From Branchiostoma floridae (lineage: Eukaryota; Chordata; Leptocardii; Amphioxiformes; Branchiostomatidae): a stretch of 64,000 bases of DNA. The DNA lies in the NCBI RefSeq assembly GCF_000003815.2, contig NC_049996.1:12134886-12198885 (forward strand), written 5' to 3'. Positions within the stretch are counted from its first letter, which is position 1; each line of letters starts with the position of its first letter. The notes beneath the pieces were generated by a model. The model was given only the letters and a program-made list of their open reading frames with translations. It was not told the origin of the DNA and did not search any database. The position numbers and the translations under genes are program-made. Below, piece after piece: positions 23,508 to 34,400 of this stretch.

Positions 23508-24115
23508 ACAACACACTAACCCTTCATGCTTGTGGCTCTTGCCGTCCTGCCGTTTCCGACAAGAGTACAAGATCACATTTCCTAACCATCCCACTGGCGA
23601 ATTCCTTCATACAACACACTAACCCTTCATGCTTGTGGCTCTTGCCGTCCTGCCGTTTCCGACAAGAGTACAAGATCACATTTCCTAACCATCCCACTGG
23701 CGAATTCCTTCATACAACACACTAACCCTTCATGCTTGTGGCTCTTGCCGTCCTGCCGTTTCCGACAAGAGTACAAGATCATATTTCCTAACCATCCCAT
23801 CCGATCCCTTCATACAACACACTAACCCTTCATGCTTGTGTCTCTTGCCGTCCTGCCGCTTCCGACAAGAGTACAAGATCATATTTCCTAACCATCCCAT
23901 CCGATCCCTTCATACAACACACTAACCCTTCATGCTTGTGTCTCTTGCCGTCCTGCCGTTTCCGACAAGACCACAAGATCACGTTTCCTAACCATCCAAT
24001 TCCTTCATACAACACACTAAGCCTTCATGCTTGTGGCTCTTGCCGTCCTGTCGTTTCCGATGAGACCACAAGATCACGTTTCCTAGTCATCTCATAACTT
24101 CATACAACACACCAA
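23508..24115 (+). repeat. About 100-bp minisatellite, six units
   Basis: Units start with ACAACACACTAACCCTTCATG at about 23508, 23611, 23714, 23814, 23911 and 24009, with a final partial start at 24102. Period shrinks from 103 to 93 bp toward the right. Each unit contains CTTGCCGTCCTGCCGTTTCC and a short CTCTTG/CAAGAG inverted pair. The array ends about 15 bp before the ATG of the filamin-NHL ORF. Confidence 0.95.
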
Positions 24116-24129
24116 TCCGTCATATCCAA

Positions 24130-25449
24130 ATGGCACCAGCGCCACCCTTCCCGTCATACACCGTAAAACAAAATGGCGGCGCCCGTAAAAGCCAACGAAA
24201 ACAGAACAGGTTTTGCTACCGCAAACCTGTAACAAGGGTAGAAACTCTACTGGCAAAACAAGTGGACCTGGAGTCCAACTGGAGCGAGTTTCAGTTCGTC
24301 GAGAACACCTCTCTTTTTGAATTTGAGAAAGAACTTAAACATTTCGGAGGCCTAGAGACAGACGTCGACATCTCTAAGTGTAAAATAGCTGTTAAGCCGG
24401 CGGTTCGGGGTTTTCGCTGCGTAGCCGTACTGACTACAATGACCAAAGAGGGCTGTCGGTGTGTTACAAACAGCAAAACCGTTACATCCAGCATGAAGGA
24501 TCCGTCTGGAAATGATGTCATGACACAACTAGAGATGAAGAGCGGAAGCGTGTGGGAAATATCGTACTCACCCAAGGTCACGGGAAAACATAGGTTAGAG
24601 GTCAAGGTGAACTCACAGCAGGTGGAAGGAAGTCCGTTGGACGTCCAAGTACAAAGTGAGGACACACCTGTGTTAACTATCGGACGGCCGGGAAGTGGGG
24701 TGGGGGAACTGATCGGCCCGGCAGGTGTCACTGTTGATGCTGACGGCAACATTGCAGTGGTGGATCTGGGCAACAAGCGGGTTCAGATATTCGATCCAGG
24801 AAATGGGCAATCTTTGAGGAGCTTCCCTGTTGACGGTAAGTGCCCATACGGTATTGATGTGGACTCAAATGAGGGGTTTCTTGTGACGTCGTACGGCGAA
24901 GACTGTGGAATCAGGCGCTACTCCAAGGACGGCGAACTTATGGACACGTTCAAGCCTGACTGTGTACAAGATCCAGCTGGAGTAACAGTTCTGAAGGACG
25001 GCCGCATGGTGGTGGTAGACAACAAGCAAATGTCTTGTCTCCTCCTGCAGACTGACGGGAGCCTCATCCGGGAGATCGGCAAGGGACTGGTCCCGCGCTT
25101 CATAGCAGTGGATGAGTCACGTGATGTCATGTTCGTCACAGACAACGAAGAACACAAAATATTCACCTTCGATCTTGAAGGAAATTTGATATTCAGTTTT
25201 GGTGAAGAAGGAGAGAATGATGGGGAATTTCGCGACCCAGAAGGTATCGCATTAGACCCAACAGGTAACATCATTGTAGGAGACGGTGTTGACGGCCGTG
25301 TGCAGGTGTTCGGGCAGGACGGGATGTTCGTACGGAAGGTGGCAACAGCTAAGGGAGGAGAGGCTTGCGGGATCGCTCTGACTCCTAACGGTTATATAGC
25401 GGTATCGTGTTGGAAGGAAAGCTGTGTAGAAATGTACAGGTACATATGA
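24130..25449 (+). CDS. Filamin plus NHL-repeat protein (TRIM-NHL C-terminal half)
   Basis: A 439-codon ORF without introns. Residues 1-33 are a basic leader unlike known domains. Residues 34-75 (from TRVETLLAKQ) match the segment that links coiled coil and filamin in TRIM-NHL proteins. An immunoglobulin-like filamin domain spans about 78-178, and a six-bladed NHL propeller spans about 181-439 (GELIGPAGVTVDADGNIAV, DGEFRDPEGIALDPTGNI). NHL propellers bind RNA or protein partners. Here the RING and B-boxes that would make it a ubiquitin ligase are absent. The TRIM ORF at 14137-15111 ends where this one begins in domain terms (VQTRVK versus VTRVETLL). AAAATGGCGGC at 24170-24180, a YY1/TISU-type word, carries an out-of-frame ATG that opens only a 19-codon frame, so the true start is uncertain. 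Confidence 0.8.
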   Translation: MAPAPPFPSYTVKQNGGARKSQRKQNRFCYRKPVTRVETLLAKQVDLESNWSEFQFVENTSLFEFEKELKHFGGLETDVDISKCKIAVKPAVRGFRCVAVLTTMTKEGCRCVTNSKTVTSSMKDPSGNDVMTQLEMKSGSVWEISYSPKVTGKHRLEVKVNSQQVEGSPLDVQVQSEDTPVLTIGRPGSGVGELIGPAGVTVDADGNIAVVDLGNKRVQIFDPGNGQSLRSFPVDGKCPYGIDVDSNEGFLVTSYGEDCGIRRYSKDGELMDTFKPDCVQDPAGVTVLKDGRMVVVDNKQMSCLLLQTDGSLIREIGKGLVPRFIAVDESRDVMFVTDNEEHKIFTFDLEGNLIFSFGEEGENDGEFRDPEGIALDPTGNIIVGDGVDGRVQVFGQDGMFVRKVATAKGGEACGIALTPNGYIAVSCWKESCVEMYRYI

Positions 25450-25579
25450 TCTGTGACCTTACAACATGACGTAGTGTACTAGTATCAGAATTTCGTCAAC
25501 CTTTGACAGATTTTTTTAATCACATTGCTTTCACTAATTATTGTTTTTATATTTGTTTGACTTGAGTTCTGAGTGATGT

Positions 25580-25585
25580 AATAAA
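25580..25585 (+). terminator. Poly(A) signal for the filamin-NHL gene
   Basis: AATAAA lies 131 bp after the stop codon at 25449, on the coding strand. Confidence 0.6.
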
Positions 25586-25589
25586 CGAT

Positions 25590-26400
25590 TTAGGCTATAC
25601 AAATGTACATAGGAAACGTTTATTGATATGAGACATTGTATGGATATGTACATGGATGTGTGATCAGAGACATAACTTTTGTTGTTGTTATGACGTTCTT
25701 TCTAATCAGCATCTTGCATGGCGTGTTATTTTTCAATGACTTCAAATCTTTTTGTTCTTATAATTTTTACAAGTATAACAAGTGAGAAATATGCTAGTAT
25801 CTTGCACCAGAATCCATTCGAGGCCCGAGCTGTATAATGCCATTGCATTGCTTGAGATCCATTAAGGACTAGCTGTATCTCTGGTCCAAAATAAAAGGCA
25901 ATACGCCTCCATTGCTTCTTTACCTTGACCACGCTCGCTTGTCTCCGAGTAGACCGTCTTTGCGCATCGCATGCTTCAAATTGTAGAACTCCACTAGCTA
26001 TAGGAACATGTCACTACGTCGTCATATCTATTACGTACTGCATGATTGAGTGGTTTTCTTTAGCATTTTCAGTGAGTCGTTTGATCCAGCCTAATAGGAA
26101 GTGATAATATAACCAGCAATATACTGGAATTTGATTTCTAAAGACTGTTGCTGACCATTTCACAAGTCTCGTAGAACGCTATTTTAGCTTGCATCCTGTG
26201 GACACAGGGCGGACACACACAATCGACAATGTAACAAACACACGCACACACACACATGCGCGCATCAACAAACAATTTCTTCGTTTTCACGGAGATAATA
26301 GAAAAGGTGGATATGAAGAAAGAGACCCCGTCCCGGGACCTCTTGGTATGAAATAGCTGTCATCAAAGAACAGGTGCATCTGCGCGCAGAGGATGACGGG
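25590..26400. other. Intergenic region
   Basis: No gene was recognised. A short CA-rich tract lies at 26228-26252. The region should contain the promoter of the sigma-receptor gene. Confidence 0.5.
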
Positions 26401-26402
26401 AT

Positions 26403-26468
26403 AAAAACATGGCGGCGCTCGGGATGGGGGAGGGCGGTTCGGATGACTTTTATAATGTTTTCTCATAA
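26403..26468 (+). promoter_or_regulatory. TISU/YY1-like element with upstream ORF in the sigma-receptor leader
   Basis: AAAACATGGCGGCGC at 26403-26417 resembles the TISU/YY1 consensus SAASATGGCGGC. Its ATG (26409) opens a 19-codon frame that stops at 26468, 92 bp before the main ATG at 26561. If the transcript starts upstream of it, this upstream ORF would affect translation. If transcription starts downstream, it would be a promoter element only. Confidence 0.5.
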
Positions 26469-26560
26469 TTTCAGCAGTTTCTAGCAGCTATCTTGTTGTG
26501 TACATAAGTAACACGAATTTCTGAAGATATTTGGCGAGTTTCAGCTCATGACATTGCGTA

Positions 26561-29371
26561 ATGGAGGTGATAAAAGGCATCGTGTGGACGGTCCTCTTCG
26601 CCGGGTTCGTTGTCCTAGCTGTACAATACTGGCTGGACAGGAAAGGGTATAACTTTGAGCACAAAGCCATAGCCGCCATCACAAGAGAGTACATAGGTAA
26701 GTGGATGATATGAAATACAAGTTTGCAGGTATAAAGAGAGTGCCTGTCCCAACTTTTGTAAAAATGGGGACCGTATTGATCATGATAAGGTACCGTTATA
26801 AATTGACAGAATAAGACCAGGCTAATTGAAAGTTCTCAAATGATAAAGAAAAATGCAGTAACTTTGTGTAGTATAATATCCGTGTCCATGTATACCCTTT
26901 TCTTAATTTATGTTAAAATCAACAATGGAATGAACTTTATGCAAACATCAAACAGATTTGTGTGATTTGCCCAAAATGTTATATTAAAATAATATTTAGT
27001 AAGTTTCAACAATACAGTGAAGAGACTTTTTTGCTACATGACTTGATAGCAGTTAACGTAAAGGTTGATGTTATTTCCCAGATGCTGATCGTGAGACGGC
27101 CATGAAAGCCATTGTAGACCACCTGCGGGAAGTGTACCCAAACGGTCTGCTGCCTGATGAAGACTTACAGTGGCTCTACGTGGATACCAGTAAGTAAACA
27201 ACAACAAGAGTTCAAAGATCTCGTATCTTCCTCAGAGCTTCTCGTATGTCATGTTTAATTGTAATTGATGATTTATGTGCATATACACACGTGATTATAT
27301 ACCCACCTGTATCCCCAAATGTGTTACACCTGTCAGTGATAATTACATGCACACCTGTATCCCCACAGCTGAACATGTGGGCCCCATGTGTCTGCTGCAC
27401 CTGTCTCTGACTGAATACCTGGCCTTTGTGGGAACAGATCTGGACTTTGAGATTTCCCCACCAAAACATGGTAGGATTACATATACAGACATACATGGTT
27501 TTATCTGCTATTCAAACAGGTGAGTAGATTTATGCTCTTGTTAACTGTTTTAGATTCGCTCAGAAAGTAACATTTGTTATGTCTCTAGGTTGATGTGGTA
27601 TATAAATCCCAATAGTCAAATGTCATTAAAAGCATCAAAATATTTCTATAAACATTTCATGTTTTTCTCCTATGTGTACATATTTTACGAGAGCACTTTT
27701 TAAAAGTATAGCCAACTTAATCCTGACTGCCCATCACAATTAGCTGCTCAGCCAATGACAGCATTGCAATTATGAAATCAACCAATGAGAGAGTTTCCTT
27801 TCGTTCTGCAGAGAGAAGTGCTGAAGAAAGAGAAGGCAGAAAGAGCAAGCCAGGCAGAACATCCCAAACAGAAGAGGAGTGTGTTTGTGAGGAAGAAGAA
27901 TCTGAAATAAGAGAAGACAAAAGGGACAAGAAGGGAAACAAGATGCAAAAAGATAAGAAGAAATACAAGGAGAAAGACTCTCAAAAGAAGGAGAAGAAGA
28001 AGCCGAAGACAAAGTCAGCTGACCAGAGCTGTTGTACTGAGAAAGAAAAGGTTCAGGAAGAAAAGGAAACTAGGAAAGACTTTATCAAACCTTGGAAAAG
28101 AGGTAAGCAACAATACTGTAAATTTTGCTTTGATTTAATTCACAGTTAACAGTTTTGTTTCAATGTTTTATATTTGCAGTTGAAATAATTTTTTAGTGCA
28201 GTAGTAATACAATGGATATATTCTCATTGTCAAGAGTTTGCAGTGGGAAGGTCACAGTGAAAAACACTTAAAGATTTTCAAGATTTACATTACACAGCTC
28301 CTGTTACTTTTGCTTTACACCATGAGTAGAATGTTGATGATAATAAGATATATTCTTATTACTCTGTGATGTTTTGTTACAGATTCCGTGTGCCAATACC
28401 TGAAACACTACATACCCAAACCAAACAGCTCGTTGGAGCTCAACTGTAAGTCAAGAGCTTTGCCTTTTATGTTTTTCATGCAAAATTATGGTATTAGAAC
28501 TTGCATGATATTTGTTAGGCATTATATCCGACTTTTATGTGTTATGAAATGAATGTATTATGCCATGTGTGGATGTTTTCCTTTTGGTGTGTCCGTTTGC
28601 CCCAAAACTAAAAATATTTCACAGGGGTTTATAAAATATCTTTGATTTCTAATTGTGTATGTATCATTAATGCCATTACCAAACCTACAGGGCATGGTTG
28701 GGCAAACACCTCGGAGACTGTGATAGAAGGAGGAGGGGTGCAGACAAGAGTCAAGCATGATGGCGAGTTTACTGTCAACCTTAAGCCAGGTCAGCTATAT
28801 GTGTGCAAGTGTGATCTTACAAATTGAATGTTATTTGATGACTTTGAATATACCAATCCTGACTGTCCATCACAATTATCATTCAACCAATAATAGCATG
28901 GCAATTAGCGGCTCAACCATTGAGATATTGGCTGCAATTGTTGTCCTACAAGTATTTGCATTTTCATGTTTTCAGTTTGCATTTCTACATTTTGACATAG
29001 GCAAGGCCATGATAATGGTCTATTTGAATAAAGACAGTGTGTACACAAAGATTATCTGATTATGTGTGCATGTAGCATATTCAATAACTTCCCATTTTCC
29101 CACAGGCGACACAGCCTGGGTTCTAACAAGTGACGACCATCTCGTCAACTGGAACATGGATACGTGGATGATCGAGTACGGGCGTGGTTTCACCCCGATG
29201 CCGATCGCCTCATCCGTCCTGAACGCTGCCCTGTACACGCGAGACTGGCCCACGCTCAAGTTCCTACTCAACCTGTACTACAAGGGACTGGTCAGAGAGT
29301 TCACTTTCCACTCATCTATTGTGCAGGACTTTCTGGAGGAGATGCACCATCTACAGCCTTTCTTACAGTAA
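26561..29371 (+). CDS. SIGMAR1: Sigma-1 receptor / ERG2-family protein with Lys/Glu-rich insertion
   Basis: Seven exons: 26561-26696, 27082-27189, 27369-27470, 27812-28102, 28383-28445, 28691-28789 and 29106-29371. All introns are GT-AG and phase 1, giving 354 residues against 223 in human. Residues 6-24 form the single N-terminal membrane helix of this ER protein. Family signatures are LLPDEDLQWLYVDT, GPMCLLHLSLTEYLAF and TWMIEYGRG. The Glu in WMIEYGRG corresponds to the human ligand-binding Glu172, and the Glu in ANTSETVI replaces human Asp126. Exons 4 and 5 (residues 116-233) have no counterpart in the human protein. Exon 4 is almost pure Lys/Glu/Ser polyampholyte. Both exons are multiples of three and could be skipped without a frameshift. 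Role by family: ER chaperone or sterol-binding receptor. The gene is convergent with the chitinase gene. Confidence 0.9.
27716..27795 (+). repeat. CCAAT-containing dispersed repeat, copy a
   Basis: The pattern CCAATCCTGACTG-CCATCACAATTA followed by CAACCAATGAGAGA recurs at 28849-28926 and 55971-56053, and inverted at 63565-63617. This copy ends about 15 bp before the acceptor of the Lys/Glu-rich exon of the sigma gene. Confidence 0.8.
28849..28926 (+). repeat. CCAAT-containing dispersed repeat, copy b
   Basis: Same family as 27716-27795 (CCAATCCTGACTGTCCATCAC, then CAACCATTGAGA). It lies in the last intron of the sigma-receptor gene. Confidence 0.8.
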
Positions 29372-29422
29372 GGAAAAGCAGGTGACTTCAGACTTAGTAC
29401 AAAGCATTAAATGCTTTTTCAT

Positions 29423-29509
29423 TAGCCACTGCAATGTGACTTCACGACAGGTCATGTCTTAGTATTTAGCCAGTACTGCAATGTGACTTCATGACAGGTC
29501 ACATATTTA
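29423..29509 (+). repeat. About 44-bp tandem duplication in the sigma-gene 3' UTR
   Basis: ACTGCAATGTGACTTCA-GACAGGTCA and the following TATTTAGCCA occur twice in succession, 52 bp after the stop codon. The two copies differ at a few bases. Confidence 0.8.
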
Positions 29510-30249
29510 GCCAGCTACACTGGGTCGCCCCTACTCAATAAGTGTGTTGGGTTCTTTCACATGCAGAGGTTTGTCACATCACATTGATGCTACTATTATG
29601 CTCATTCACATACCAGGATCGCAGAATTTGATGTGTACCAGATGTGTAAGCTGCGCACATCTATGCACCATGCAGACACATATACAGTAAAGGGTCACTG
29701 TTATTGTTCCATACAGGGCCATGTTTATTGCTAAACATGAAACAGTAGCTACTCCAGGTTTGTGCTATTGGGTTAGAACTAGAAATGTGATCATCAACTT
29801 GCTAGACTGTGTACTGGCTGACTGCGTGTAGTCATGCTTTAGCTGTGTCGCACTTGTATAGCAAGCCAATTGTTTAAGTGTCAAAACTGGTCTCTCTCTC
29901 AACCAGCTCAATAATACAAATGATGATTCAGGTCAAATAACAAACTTCTAGGCAATATAGAACAGATATGAAAATATAAGTCTTGAGTAAGTTGCAATTC
30001 AGACTAGACACGTCAATGTTGAATACTAATTATTTATGAAGAGATTCTATACTTTGTACCAGGATTGTTTATATTTGTAGCTGCTAGATTTTGAGAAACT
30101 ACATAGTACACAGTTAAGTTTTAAACCTTCTATGAAGAGTAAATATATATACATTTTATGACTGTTTTTATTGCATGGCTGGACCAGAGTGATAAAGCTA
30201 TATACATGTATTTATGTGTGATGTATGTAGATATCTACAGAAAATCACC

Positions 30250-30255
30250 AATAAA
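30250..30255 (+). terminator. Candidate poly(A) signal, sigma-receptor gene
   Basis: AATAAA on the plus strand, 879 bp beyond the stop codon at 29371. It is the best match before the convergent chitinase transcript. Confidence 0.45.
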
Positions 30256-30470
30256 CCTATACTTGAACACTTCTTCTATTCAGACTGCCACTGTAACAGT
30301 TGGTTTGAAATGGTGGGACTGAATTTCAAAGAACCCTTTATGCAGCCGTAGAAGCATCATCAATAATTTTTTCTGTTTCCTGAATCATCTTCAGGCTTGA
30401 TATTGTCTTAAATGAATCATTCAAATCAACACCAGCACTCACATGTATAAAATAGTACGTACATTAGGTG

Positions 30471-30476
30471 TTTATT
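30471..30476 (-). terminator. Candidate poly(A) signal, chitinase gene
   Basis: AATAAA on the minus strand, about 990 bp beyond the stop codon at 31465. With the plus-strand signal at 30250 it suggests convergent 3' ends close together but possibly overlapping. Confidence 0.4.
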
Positions 30477-31464
30477 CCATATTTCTCTGTTGTATGGGCA
30501 AACATTTTCAAGTACAAGACTAGTACAATTTTCCAGCCAACTGAAATTGGATAAACATGGTCCAATGGCTGGATCATGCATAGATGAGGTCAAAGTTGAA
30601 GGCTCCTAAGATGTAAACAGTTCTTGTCTGGGCCATGCATGCTTTGATGTACATTTTGTTAATGTCTCAGGAACCTTCAACATTGACATTTTACCCATAA
30701 TGAATCACGCTGTGCATGCACAATTCAAACCATGAACTGGCTTAGTACGTATCATCCTCAACACCGCTTTAAAAACCTATACCTAATTGTGGCTGACAAC
30801 TTATTAGCAACAACATAAGTCTGTCAAATTTATCTATGCTTCTCTATGGCTGTATACTAAGCAACATTTCCAAGTACATGTAACATATTAAGATAAACAT
30901 ATACTTTAAATAAGCAGCCATAATTATGCAGCATATGTATTTCTCTGACTACATTTTCCACATTATAAACAATATGTTTCACTTTCTGGTTGCATTTGCA
31001 TTCATCTTAACACAATTCTTTCAAAATCTTTTCAGAAGATTAAGCAATATTGGCAACTTTTTAGCTCCTTTGTTACAATCCTGTCAAATTTACACTCTTC
31101 AAGCAGCATCTATGAAAATCTGATGATACTTCTTAGAAATATCTACATCAAATAGATACATTTTGATAAACATCGCCACTCAAGTTCTTGGAAAACATTT
31201 ACAAGTTTTGCAATAATTCATGGTCAGATTTTGTACAAAATGTTCACTTTTCACAAATAACCATTTCTATATTGCTCTGAGAACTACTGAATATTTTCTA
31301 TAGGATATAAATGCAGTATCATAAAGGTGCTGGTGTTTAAAAAAGTATTAAACTGCCCGAAGAATTTTTGAAAACATTGATTGCTCTGTATAACTCAAGA
31401 AATATCAAAAGCAACAAATGTGTTTTGGAACGATTATCCAAGTGTTTCACACCAATATTTTGCA

Positions 31465-34400
31465 TCAAATCTCAGTCTCGACCTGTGTGTGATATAGTTC
31501 ATCATTCCCAAACTTCAGCCGCAAGGTCTGGAAAGCAGCCGAGTCATCAATGTCCACCTCCACTAAGTCGGCACTCATGGAATGGGTAGGGGGCCTTGGA
31601 GGGCGTGCAGGGGGTTTGGGAGGAGGGTGGTTGGGACGAGTTAAAACCAGGGGTCTTGGAGGGGGTCCGCCGGGTGCTACAGGTGTGGACTGGTACATGG
31701 GATAGCCGATGGCCACTCTTGTAGGCATGGTGTCTGTGTAGGAGACTGCTGTTCCCGGTCCCTTTGGATGTGGTACGTTATGGGACAGTCCTCGGGGATT
31801 GTGCGGATACTTCGGGGGTAGGGTCCGCAACGGCTTTGGCGGTGGAAGGGAAGGTTTAGGAGGTGGGTTTGGTGGCACTGTTTTTGTGTAAACTCGACCA
31901 CTCTGGGCCATTTTGACTTCTGTGGTCTTTTGGTAGGCTTCTCGTCTCCTGTTCTCCATGTTGTCAAAGTCAAGTCTACGCCGGCCCCCGCTGGATTTGC
32001 TGGCGTTTGAAACACTGTCGGGGTCCTTGAACTTGTGTTGGTCAGGCTGGACAGTTAGGATGACGTCAGGAGGGCGTGGTTGTGTGGGCAGCTGTCGCGG
32101 GTTCTTGCGGATGGGTAGAACAAACTCTTCGTCGATCTTCGTACCATTGCCTCTGTCATCAGGATTTCTTCTGGTATTTTCTGTTCTGTGGACAGTGAAG
32201 GGATAATATGTTCTTTATGAGCTGAATGTACTGCTTGAAAGTTTTTTTCTATGATAACATGTATGATGAGAAAGATTTCAAGACTACACGTGTAACGTCA
32301 GGCGTATATATAGCCTGTCCTTTACAATGTCTTTGTGGACATGCCATGGAAAAATCATGCCATGCATGCAATTTTTCAAGTTAGAACATGCATCTTACTG
32401 ACGGTTAACAACTATAACATGGTTTCAAACCTTAAAAATTGAATTCAGAAATGCTTGTTGTTACCTGTGTTACTTATAGCAGGATCTTTTGGATGAGCAG
32501 AATGGAGATAAGAAAATTCTCATCTTAGTTATAATGACACACAGTAACTACTACTAAACATTGTATAAATGATATTGACATTACAGTGAATGTTGCTAGC
32601 ATATGGAAAATTAGGAACTGTGAAAACACTCACTGTCAGACGGACCAAAAACAACAAATGCACCTCCCATGAACTAGTAGGCTCTTACATTGACCCCACA
32701 AGTCTGACAGTTGTCATTACAAATTTGATAGATTACCAATCCTGCCATCTCTGAACTTCTCTTCCTGTCACTCTGGTAACCCTTACCTTTACTTCCTGTC
32801 ACCATGCGGTGAATGTGAGTACTATATGAAAAATTAATTATGCAGAACAAGACAAGCAGACATACCAAATACAAAACCTTGAAGTTCATTTATGGAGGTA
32901 ACAACACATTTGCTTGTAGATCATAACAGCCAATAGCATTCTAATGGTCTATTCTTACCTGTACTTTTCTGCTTGGTTTTGACACCTTTTCCTGATCTCT
33001 GCCCTGAAGCGGTAACTCACAATAGCAGCCACCAACAGTGGAACAATGACCAAGAACACCACCAGGAGAATCACAATCAGGGAGTCATCTAGGAGAGAAT
33101 GAAAGGGAGAAAAACATTAACAGAATTCTTCATGTGTAAACTTTTGACTCTAGAAGACTTAGTGTACTTTGCCAAGGATCATGCACACCAATGATGTTAT
33201 TTGTCTTGATGGCAGTTGTATGAATATAGATATTGCACATTTCCAGAATAGTATAGTTTCAGTATCAGGAATCACAATTATTGGACTACCTTGAAATGTA
33301 CTAGTTTTATGTATAATGATGGATTTGTAGGACTTTTTTGTCAAGAGATTGTATTTCAGCACCAAGGAGAGATGCTACAAATGTATTTGATTTTAGATAT
33401 GCAAATGTTCCACAAGTATTGCCAATGCCAATGATAGAGTAAAATGGTAGAGATATTTCATATCATGTTTCAAGGTATTTAAAAAAGGGAAGAGTAACTT
33501 CTTGCCTTAACTGGCTGTTAAGGGTATATGTAAAGTACATTGAGGGGTGTTGCTTGACATGCAAGTTGGACAAACCATGCCGATGAGTTTGATAATGTCT
33601 CTGTGCAGATGCACAGAATTTCCTTACTTTCTTTAGTAGGTTGTGTAGGTGTTTTGTGTCTCTCCCTTCTCTCTGTACCACCTGACTTGTTACCAGATGT
33701 GAGTTGGGCATCTGTTGACATGGTAACCACTTTGGGCATATAAGGTTGGCACATTGGCAAAAATAGCACAATTTGCTATAGTATTACGGTTGTTGGCACA
33801 AGTAAAGTAGTATGGTTATGGGTCTGATTTGTTCAGCCAATTCAATGTGAAAAGATGGCGTTTCAGCACCATGGGAAGATGCTACTGTATTGAAGAAGGT
33901 TTCATAATCTGTAGATGTGTTTGTCCTGTGGGTGTCCACAGTTGGACAGCTTGCCAGATTGTAAGACAGAAATTGTGCAATAGGAATGGGTACTTCGAGA
34001 ATTGGATGCCAGGGATGGCTGATAACCATGCCCACACATTGTATATTTAGGCATCATGGATACCCATTAAGAGCTTGCTCACAGTGCACAGTTTTTTACA
34101 AGCAATCTCAATATTCCATATTGAACAACATGCAGTCAAGTAGTAGTGATATTTGATAACACAGTTTAAATGCATCCACACTGAAGAGTCACTTTCTTCT
34201 ATAATTGTCCATAGGTCATGGTGGAATTATGACCTGTAGAGAGACCATGCTGATAAGTGGAACACAAATTACAAAATGTCCATGCTAATGTCCAAAATCA
34301 TATCTTACCATCTGGATGTGTGTATTTCTGTATATCTTCAGATGTACTTGTTGTATGAGTACTTACTTCCCAGTACTGTGTTTTTATGTCCGTCCACATT

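Noticed and set aside
23830-24015. Antisense open frame in the minisatellite
   Set aside because: It is produced by the tandem repeat and has no independent support.
24291-25274. Long antisense frames under the filamin-NHL ORF
   Set aside because: They are shadows of a clear filamin-NHL coding frame on the plus strand.
30926-31123. Plus-strand 65-codon Phe/Ile-rich frame between the convergent genes
   Set aside because: AT-rich composition, no domain, and it lies between two 3' ends.
33463-33771. Minus-strand 102-codon frame in chitinase intron 8
   Set aside because: It overlaps the exon-8 duplicate in a different frame from the homologous one.
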